A stretch of DNA of 63,588 nucleotides from a virus: IMG/VR virus record IMGVR_UViG_3300042311_000607, positions 1-63,588 of that record; one strand, written 5' to 3'. The notes beneath the pieces are model-generated. The model ran no database searches. It saw only the letters and a list, made by a program, of their open reading frames with translations, and was not told the DNA's origin. A program made the translations under genes and the position numbers. This document shows, piece after piece, positions 58,718 through 63,588 of this stretch (positions are counted from its first letter, which is position 1; each line of letters opens with the position of its first letter).

Positions 58718-58930
58718 TCAGAGAAGCGGGCGGCTGACTTCGAAGCGATCGCGGCAGCCGGCCGGGTAGAACAGATGGCGGGTTTCGCCGCCTTCGGTGT
58801 AGGTGTGCCGCGTGGTGTTGTCCGCCATGATTTCGACAGCCGTCGCCACGTACTCGAACGGCTCACCCACGGCCACCTGGGTGCGCTTGACGGTATCTCC
58901 GGGCCGGCACTCGACCGCGCGCAGGGTCAT
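58718..58930 (-). CDS. Hypothetical protein, 70 residues
   Basis: MTLRAVECRPGDTVKRTQVA then TAVEIMADNTTRHTYTEGGE, a small beta protein of common phage type. The longer upstream reading is rejected because it crosses the next gene. Confidence 0.6.
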   Translation of the reverse strand: MTLRAVECRPGDTVKRTQVAVGEPFEYVATAVEIMADNTTRHTYTEGGETRHLFYPAGCRDRFEVSRPLL

Positions 58931-58946
58931 CGGCCAGCGGCCGCCC

Positions 58947-59186
58947 CTACCGCGCACGGTTGCGCCGGGCCTTTGCTGCTCGCCGGATCGCCCGCACGCC
59001 GCTGTGACGCTTCGCGGCGCGCCACGGCTTGTTCGGGAGCCAGCGGCAGCCGATGCGCCATGTCGAGCGCGGCCCGCTCCAGCCCTCAAAGCCAGCGCCG
59101 AGACGCGCGCCGCCGTGTGCATGCAGCGCCGCGCCAGCGGCCAATCCGAGCAGCATCCGTTCAATGAGTGGTCCCAAGATGCCCAT
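58947..59186 (-). CDS. Basic hypothetical protein, 79 residues
   Basis: Hydrophobic start (GILGPLIERMLLGLAAGAAL) followed by a strongly basic C-terminus (RAAKRHSGVRAIRRAAKARR). Possibly membrane- or nucleic-acid-associated. No family is recognised. Confidence 0.55.
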   Translation of the reverse strand: MGILGPLIERMLLGLAAGAALHAHGGARLGAGFEGWSGPRSTWRIGCRWLPNKPWRAAKRHSGVRAIRRAAKARRNRAR

Positions 59187-59187
59187 G

Positions 59188-59445
59188 TCAGCGCTCCCGA
59201 GCTTTGAGCTGATTCGCCCGCGCCTGACCGATGCGCACTGCCTGCGTCGTGTTGAGGCCGTTGCGCTGCGCCCAGGCGACGGCCGCATCGGTGGTGGAGT
59301 CGCTGGCGCCGATCGTGCCGCAGTACGTGCGCACAACACGCTCAACGGCGGGGCGGTCCAGCAGCTCCGGTGGGCGATCGGTCACCGGCAGGACCGGGCG
59401 GAAGTCCAGCCCGGCAACGAGGGAAGGTGTAGCGGCGTGGTGCAT
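59188..59445 (-). CDS. First gene of the leftward early operon, 85 residues
   Basis: ATG at 59445 with GGAG six bases upstream. DFRPVLPVTDRPPELLDRPA then TTDAAVAWAQRNGLNTTQAV; small soluble protein without an obvious DNA-binding motif. It is the most promoter-proximal leftward gene and so probably strongly expressed early. Confidence 0.6.
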   Translation of the reverse strand: MHHAATPSLVAGLDFRPVLPVTDRPPELLDRPAVERVVRTYCGTIGASDSTTDAAVAWAQRNGLNTTQAVRIGQARANQLKARER

Positions 59446-59485
59446 GGCGTGCTCCGGCTGTGATGACGGTGCCACGATAGCAACA

Positions 59486-59498
59486 GGAATTACATTCC
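59486..59498. promoter_or_regulatory. Operator-like dyad GGAAT-TAC-ATTCC
   Basis: A 13-base inverted repeat with a three-base centre in the only divergent intergenic region. It lies just before the rightward promoter candidate and overlaps possible leftward promoter elements, so it is a good candidate site for the Cro/YdaS-like regulator encoded at 59567. Confidence 0.5.
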
Positions 59499-59508
59499 GC
59501 AAGGGGGG

Positions 59509-59537
59509 TTGACAAAATAATCAAAAAAAAAGATGAT
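59509..59537 (+). promoter_or_regulatory. Rightward early promoter candidate
   Basis: TTGACA (59509-59514), a 17-base spacer containing an A-tract, then GATGAT (59532-59537). The -35 is consensus and the spacing ideal; the -10 matches at four of six positions. It would transcribe the early operon from 59567. On the opposite strand TTGCGG, 17 bases, TATCGT offers a weaker leftward promoter. Confidence 0.6.
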
Positions 59538-59566
59538 GGCCCCAACGCCGAAAGCTGGAGCACTGA

Positions 59567-59968
59567 GTGAACGACTTTGACCTTGCTGTGCTGATCGTCG
59601 GCAAGCCCGCCGAGCTGGCGCGGCGCCTGGGCTGCAGCCGGCAAAACCTGATAGAGAGATCGAAGGGCAGCGTGCTGAACCCTGACCTGGCGGGCCGGAT
59701 TGAGCTCGCCGTCCGCGCTGCAGTCGCCGAAGACCCCGAAGCCGCCGCGCGCGCCGATATGGTTGGGCGCCTGCCGACTGCTGAGGCGATGTCCCCCGGC
59801 CGAGTGTTCCTGCGCGAGCCGGACGGCGGCCTGCACCTGACGATTGGCCGCGTACCGAACCCGGTGCTGAGCCGCCGCAAGGCGTCACGCCCCGCCGCGC
59901 GCGTGCTGACGCATGGCCGGATGTCGTCGCCGATCGTCACCGGCCGCCGCAGGCCCGACCCCGCATGA
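59567..59968 (+). CDS. Cro/YdaS-like transcriptional regulator
   Basis: GTG start with GGAG six bases upstream. A 133-residue protein whose first 55 residues contain AELARRLGCSRQNLIERSKG, a helix-turn-helix like Cro/YdaS proteins (LA-x-x-LG-x-SRQ-x-(V/L)). The tail is basic and extended. It is the first gene rightward from the divergent promoter region, the usual place of cro. No CI-like repressor was seen on the other side, so this may tune early transcription rather than a lysogeny switch. Confidence 0.68.
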   Translation: MNDFDLAVLIVGKPAELARRLGCSRQNLIERSKGSVLNPDLAGRIELAVRAAVAEDPEAAARADMVGRLPTAEAMSPGRVFLREPDGGLHLTIGRVPNPVLSRRKASRPAARVLTHGRMSSPIVTGRRRPDPA

Positions 59969-60375
59969 ACGTCGACACCGCATGGATTGCCCTCCCGCTG
60001 GAGCCGTGCCGCGTGTACGCCAAGCGTGCGGACCACGGCACCGAAGTCGAGCTCGGCGCACGCCCTGGGAAGGATTGGCAGTTCGTGGGCTGGGCCAGCC
60101 GCGGCACCCTGCTCGAAACCTTCCGCCGCGACTGCGCGGCCGCACTGGGTCACGTCGAAATGGCAGTGACGGCCGCTCTGCAGGAGGGCTACGACAGCCC
60201 ATACGGCCTCGCCACCAGCGGGATTTCGTCAACGCGGCGCGTGTACGAGGCCTGCGCAGCGATGCGTCAGCGGCGCAAGGTGGTCGAGATCCCCATGTTC
60301 GAGCCCGCTGTCCGCGTGCATCGGCACCTGGTGATGGAGCCGAAGGTGGTGCTGGCACTCGCTGAGGCCATGTGA
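59965..60375 (+). CDS. Hypothetical early protein, 136 residues
   Basis: MNVDTAWIALPLEPCRVYAK start, overlapping the regulator stop (ATGA). Contains GKDWQFVGWASRGTLLETFR. No family is recognised. Confidence 0.65.
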   Translation: MNVDTAWIALPLEPCRVYAKRADHGTEVELGARPGKDWQFVGWASRGTLLETFRRDCAAALGHVEMAVTAALQEGYDSPYGLATSGISSTRRVYEACAAMRQRRKVVEIPMFEPAVRVHRHLVMEPKVVLALAEAM

Positions 60376-60731
60376 TGCAAAGCTCCCTACCCGCCGCAAC
60401 CGAGGCCCAGAAATGGCGCTTCGTGCTGATGAAGGAAATCGGCTGCGTGTGCTGCATCCTGCGCGGCTGGCACAACGTGCCGCCGGAGATCCACCACCTG
60501 AAGTCGGGAAACATGCGGATCAGCCACGACCACACCGTGGCGCTGTGCCAGTGGCACCACAAGGCGTGGCCGCATGAAGGCCGATCGCACGCATGGTGCC
60601 GCAAGAACCTCGGCGGCAGCCTCCTGGAATCGCCGCGCGATCTACACGCAGAATTCGGCAGCGACACCGAGCTGCTGATCATCCAAAACGCATTCATCGC
60701 TGCAGCCACCGGAGAACCCCATGGCACGTAA
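60375..60731 (+). CDS. Ref-like HNH nuclease (RecA-dependent type)
   Basis: A 118-residue protein. CVCC at residues 24-27, EIHHLKSG at 39-45, RISHDHTVALCQWHHKAWP around 48-66 form the zinc and HNH pattern of the P1 Ref / RecA-dependent nuclease family in phage recombination regions. It may nick or cut DNA during recombination. ATG at 60375 shares a base with the previous stop; GTG at 60372 is possible. Confidence 0.75.
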   Translation: MQSSLPAATEAQKWRFVLMKEIGCVCCILRGWHNVPPEIHHLKSGNMRISHDHTVALCQWHHKAWPHEGRSHAWCRKNLGGSLLESPRDLHAEFGSDTELLIIQNAFIAAATGEPHGT

Positions 60732-61023
60732 CCCCAGAGCACTGCCGCAGACCCTGCCGGAGATCAGCGACTTCCGCGCCCGGCTGGACAAGGCCCAGCA
60801 CGCGAAGGCGATGAGCTGGCTGTACGAGCGCAAGAGCTGGACGGTGGGCGACATGTGCCGTCACCTGATCGACGCGAAGATCATCCACACCGAGCGGAAG
60901 CTTCTGATCGAGGCATACCACGCCGTTGACCGCCTGCTGCGCGAGCTGATCAAGGCAGGCAAGGTCCGCGTCATCCCGTCCGAGCACCTGCTGATGTACG
61001 CCTGGGTGCGCAACGATGGCTGA
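60721..61023 (+). CDS. Possible winged-helix protein, 100 residues
   Basis: SWTVGDMCRHLIDAKIIHTE then LLRELIKAGKVRVIPSE fits a winged helix. It overlaps the nuclease gene by 11 bases. DNA-binding is inferred. Confidence 0.55.
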   Translation: MARNPRALPQTLPEISDFRARLDKAQHAKAMSWLYERKSWTVGDMCRHLIDAKIIHTERKLLIEAYHAVDRLLRELIKAGKVRVIPSEHLLMYAWVRNDG

Positions 61024-61198
61024 GCGCGCTGTCTACGTCCCCGAGCTGCAGCTGCTGCACGCCATTCGGGGCGCCCTACGGGTCGAGCGCGAGAGCGAGC
61101 GGCCTTTGATCCTGGCCGGAGTCAGCGATTGGCTGGCACGGACCGGGCACACGATGCCGCGGATGACCGCGGCGATCAACCTGGACGAAACCACATGA
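61016..61198 (+). CDS. Hypothetical protein, 60 residues
   Basis: Small helical protein (LHAIRGALRVERESERPLIL) overlapping both neighbours by eight and four bases. No family is recognised. Confidence 0.6.
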   Translation: MAERAVYVPELQLLHAIRGALRVERESERPLILAGVSDWLARTGHTMPRMTAAINLDETT

Positions 61199-62073
61199 AT
61201 GACACAGCCAACAACACCATCGGCAACATCCGTCGCGCGGACCTTGGCCCAGTCAACGACGACGATGTTGAACGCGCAATCGTCACTGAGATCTACACTT
61301 GCGTGTATGACGAGCCGCTGGTGCTCTCCGGGCAATTGGGGCAGCTCAGCGTTGTCCGGTGCACCCTGCACGCAGGCCCTATCACCGCGAGTTGGATGGC
61401 ATCTGTCGGGCCATTCTCCGTTTCAGCGGAAGATTGGGATACCGGCCGCCGGCAAGCTCGCGCTGGGGCCATTGAGGTGCTGCGCAAACAGCTGGGCGAA
61501 GAGATGGTAAAGGTTGACCTTACCGAGCCTTCGGCCCTTGCCCAGAGCGCTGAAGCCGCCACGGCCTTGGGCGCCGCATGCAGCAGCGGTGCGGGGCGCC
61601 CCACTCCAGCGCACGAGGGCGCAGGCGTTGCCTGGAACACCCCCCAGCGGACAACCCTCGTAAGCGGCGGCGCCAGCAGTTCGTTCGGCTACGCCAACGC
61701 AGGCGAGACACCCGAAGCCAGCTGCCGCGCCGTTGACCCAGGCCCGCCTGTGCTGGTGCCGCGTGGGAGCATTGAGCAGGTGCTGGACGGCGAGGTGCGC
61801 CGCGAGATCATTGAACAAACGGACAGCACCCGGATCACGCACTATCCGCGAATTCGACCCTATGAAGAAGACGGCCGCGCGGAGGCGTTCACTGCTCGGA
61901 CCGAGGTCCGTTCACGTTTCGGATTGCACGCTTTCGAGGTTACGGTGGATGACCCAGACAAAGTGCGTGCAGATGCTGCGGTGCTCAGTGCCAAGATGGC
62001 GGCCCGGCAACAGCTCCGCGACGCCCTGAACGACGAGCTGATCGAGAAGCCCGAGGGGAGCCCGCCGCAGTGA
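61195..62073 (+). CDS. Hypothetical early protein, 292 residues
   Basis: ATG at 61195 overlaps the previous stop. Three parts are visible: an N-terminal domain to about residue 115, a low-complexity Ser/Gly/Ala linker to about 175, and a C-terminal domain with RREIIEQTDSTRITHYPRIR and a helical end. No family is recognised. Confidence 0.6.
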   Translation: MNDTANNTIGNIRRADLGPVNDDDVERAIVTEIYTCVYDEPLVLSGQLGQLSVVRCTLHAGPITASWMASVGPFSVSAEDWDTGRRQARAGAIEVLRKQLGEEMVKVDLTEPSALAQSAEAATALGAACSSGAGRPTPAHEGAGVAWNTPQRTTLVSGGASSSFGYANAGETPEASCRAVDPGPPVLVPRGSIEQVLDGEVRREIIEQTDSTRITHYPRIRPYEEDGRAEAFTARTEVRSRFGLHAFEVTVDDPDKVRADAAVLSAKMAARQQLRDALNDELIEKPEGSPPQ

Positions 62074-62537
62074 GCGCCGCGCCGCCAATCCCACCAGAGC
62101 TGTTCGCGATCGGCCAGAGCCTGCTGGCTGATCGCAAGGACAACACGCACTGCACCGCGGACCCGATTTACACGGTGCAGAAAGAGCACCGGGTGTATTG
62201 GGTCGAGGATGGCGAAGACGGGGCAGTGTGGATTGAGGATGGCGAAGAGTGCGACGCTGCGCTGTCGGCCAGGCTGGAGCGCCGGCACCGCCGAGGGTGG
62301 GAGATCCCTGAGCGCTACAAGCGGTGCGGGTTCCTGGTCACCTGGGAGTTCGTTGACGTCTTCCTGTCGATTGAGGCAGCCAAGGCGATGGTCGAGAACA
62401 TGAATCGGCGCCACGGAGAGAGGCACCGCCTGTACGTGGAGAGCGGCTACCGAAACCACGAGTGGCAGCTGCTGCAGACGTTCCTGATGGACCTTGCCAA
62501 GCACCACAACGCGACCGCCGGAGCGCCCAATGGCTGA
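62070..62537 (+). CDS. Hypothetical early protein, 155 residues
   Basis: GTG start in a GTGA overlap. TADPIYTVQKEHRVYWVEDG then KRCGFLVTWEFVDVFLSIEA and KAMVENMNRRHGERHRLYVE match a recurrent small phage family of unknown function. Confidence 0.65.
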   Translation: MSAAPPIPPELFAIGQSLLADRKDNTHCTADPIYTVQKEHRVYWVEDGEDGAVWIEDGEECDAALSARLERRHRRGWEIPERYKRCGFLVTWEFVDVFLSIEAAKAMVENMNRRHGERHRLYVESGYRNHEWQLLQTFLMDLAKHHNATAGAPNG

Positions 62538-62760
62538 GCCCACCCACACCATCGGCTTCGCCCGATCTGATATTCCCCTGCTACACGAAGCGTTGACGCT
62601 GAAGGTGGCGCAGATTGACCAGGGTCTGGCCAGCATTCGCCGCACAGAGCGGATGACCAGCGCAGATGCTCGGGCGATCTTCCCGGGCTACCGACTGGAC
62701 GAGCAGCGGCGGCTGCGGTGCCAGGAGCTGATCGCCCATCTGAAGTCGCTGCCGCTGTAG
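62530..62760 (+). CDS. Hypothetical protein, 76 residues
   Basis: Helical small protein (LLHEALTLKVAQIDQGLASI). Start overlaps the previous gene by eight bases. No family is recognised. Confidence 0.6.
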   Translation: MAEPTHTIGFARSDIPLLHEALTLKVAQIDQGLASIRRTERMTSADARAIFPGYRLDEQRRLRCQELIAHLKSLPL

Positions 62761-62763
62761 CAC

Positions 62764-62934
62764 ATGTACCGCTTGACGCCCACTGACCTGCGGCACCTGG
62801 CTTGGATGGCTAGGTGCCAGCAGATCGCGGACATCGAGCACACAGACGACGAGATCCGCGCCGCCGCGCGCGCGCTCGACCGAGAGCACCACCTACCCGA
62901 CCCTGAGCAGCTGGAGCTGCTGCCGGCCGAGTAA
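62764..62934 (+). CDS. Small hypothetical protein, 56 residues
   Basis: ATG three bases after the previous stop. MYRLTPTDLRHLAWMARCQQ followed by a helical acidic end. Compact spacing and protein-like composition support translation. Confidence 0.55.
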   Translation: MYRLTPTDLRHLAWMARCQQIADIEHTDDEIRAAARALDREHHLPDPEQLELLPAE

Positions 62935-62954
62935 CCACCGGGGACCGTGACACC

Positions 62955-63588
62955 GTGAATGACGACGCCCGTATCGCAGTGGGCCTGCCGGGGCACCACA
63001 AGACGAAGAAGTTGAAGCGCCGGCTGGGGGATTCGGGTGTTCTCGCCCTGGTCTGGCTGTTCTTGTACGCCGCGCAGCACCGCCCAGACGGCGACTTGGC
63101 CGGCATGGAAGACGAGGACATCGAGGACGCCGTTGACTGGAAAGGCGAGCCCGGAACGCTGGTAAAAACCCTGGTCGAGGTCCGCTTTCTTGAAGGCGAT
63201 ATCGGCGAGCGCCGGCTGCACGACTGGGCCGAGCACAACCCGTGGGCGGCCGGCTCTGAGGCGCGATCCGAAAAGGCCAGGTGGGCTGCTCTGTGCAAGC
63301 AACGAGGACGCCGCGAGGCTGCTCGACTGATGCCGGAGTATGCCGCGCGCTTGCTCGAAGGAAGCGACACGCACCCTCCTGGCACCAATCTAGCAGTGCC
63401 AGAAAGTGCTAGTAGCACTCCTGAGCACTCTTCTAGCAGTGCCCCGTCTCCGTCTCCGTCTCCGTCTCCGTCTCCGTCTCCGTCTCCGTCTCCGTCTCCG
63501 TCTCCAAAGCAAGAGCAAGAGCTATCTTCGCTTCGCTCAGATTCGTCATCGGACGGAGCCGATGACAGCGAACGGCCGGCAGATCTGC
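62955..63588 (+). CDS. Replication organiser-like protein, N-terminal part (continues at 2-568)
   Basis: GTG start. The N-terminal domain reads VGLPGHHKTKKLKRRLGDSG, then ALVWLFLYAAQHRPDGDLAG and DIEDAVDWKGEPGTLVKTLV, the pattern of phage replisome-organiser N-domains. A Ser-rich hinge and (Ser-Pro)n follow, running off the contig and rejoining at base 2. The full protein is about 400 residues depending on hexamer copy number. It heads the replication operon that continues at 565. Confidence 0.7.
   Translation, partial: MNDDARIAVGLPGHHKTKKLKRRLGDSGVLALVWLFLYAAQHRPDGDLAGMEDEDIEDAVDWKGEPGTLVKTLVEVRFLEGDIGERRLHDWAEHNPWAAGSEARSEKARWAALCKQRGRREAARLMPEYAARLLEGSDTHPPGTNLAVPESASSTPEHSSSSAPSPSPSPSPSPSPSPSPSPSPKQEQELSSLRSDSSSDGADDSERPADL
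63383..63588. repeat. Right copy of the terminal overlap
   Basis: Repeats bases 1-188 with an extra 18 bases (three more CGTCTC units). Represents the same locus as the left end. Confidence 0.95.
63445..63504 (+). repeat. (CGTCTC)10 tandem repeat
   Basis: Ten perfect hexamers, three more than at the left end; the difference of 18 bases is in frame. Confidence 0.97.

Noticed and set aside
59446-63588. Temperate lifestyle
   Set aside because: No integrase, CI-like repressor or clear attachment site was seen; a Cro/YdaS-like gene alone does not show lysogeny.

Overview
The window is essentially one complete genome of a GC-rich, double-stranded DNA tailed bacteriophage, most likely a podovirus. 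It has a small and large terminase, a P22-type portal, a scaffold-like protein, an N4-gp56-type major capsid protein, and a long block of tail and ejection genes, but no recognisable tape measure, sheath or integrase. The first 188 bases recur as the last 206 bases, so the sequence is a circular or terminally redundant unit of about 63.4 kb opened inside a replication gene. The host cannot be named. High GC content and GGAG-type ribosome binding sites suggest a GC-rich proteobacterium (inference).

Layout. 62955-63588 continuing into 2-568: replication-organiser gene split by the contig ends. 565-7654: DNA methyltransferase, winged-helix protein, dATP/dGTP diphosphohydrolase-like fusion, DnaB helicase, RusA-like resolvase and zinc-finger proteins, one resembling a Q antiterminator. 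7750-9345: small ORFans. 9447-12820: lysis (peptidoglycan hydrolase, small membrane proteins, lipoprotein, Rz/Rz1 spanins). 12824-20487: packaging and head, including a CsrA-like protein just before the capsid gene. 20560-37473: adaptor, tail, fibre and ejection-type proteins, with a short Acb2/Tad1-like putative anti-defence gene. 37486-51027: one 4513-residue polyvalent (DarB-like) protein with methyltransferase, SNF2-type helicase, two zincin-type motifs and an LPD38-like C-terminus. 51187-59445, minus strand: about 23 small early genes, a tRNA-Arg(UCU), a tRNA-like element and a DUF2303 gene. 59567-62934, plus strand: a second early operon led by a Cro/YdaS-like regulator.

The most unusual feature is at 38957-41248. 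Inside the Ala/Pro/Gly-rich linkers of the giant gene, six consecutive ORFs lie in the +1 frame. Most have a Shine-Dalgarno sequence, and their products look more like ordinary proteins than the giant-frame linker does. Where the giant frame looks domain-like, the +1 frame has no such ORF.

Inferred life cycle: the two divergent early operons start at 59446-59566. The plus operon runs through the contig join into replication and then lysis and virion genes. The giant polyvalent protein and its neighbours are probably packaged and ejected to protect and establish the incoming genome. All calls come from reading the sequence; no database search was run.
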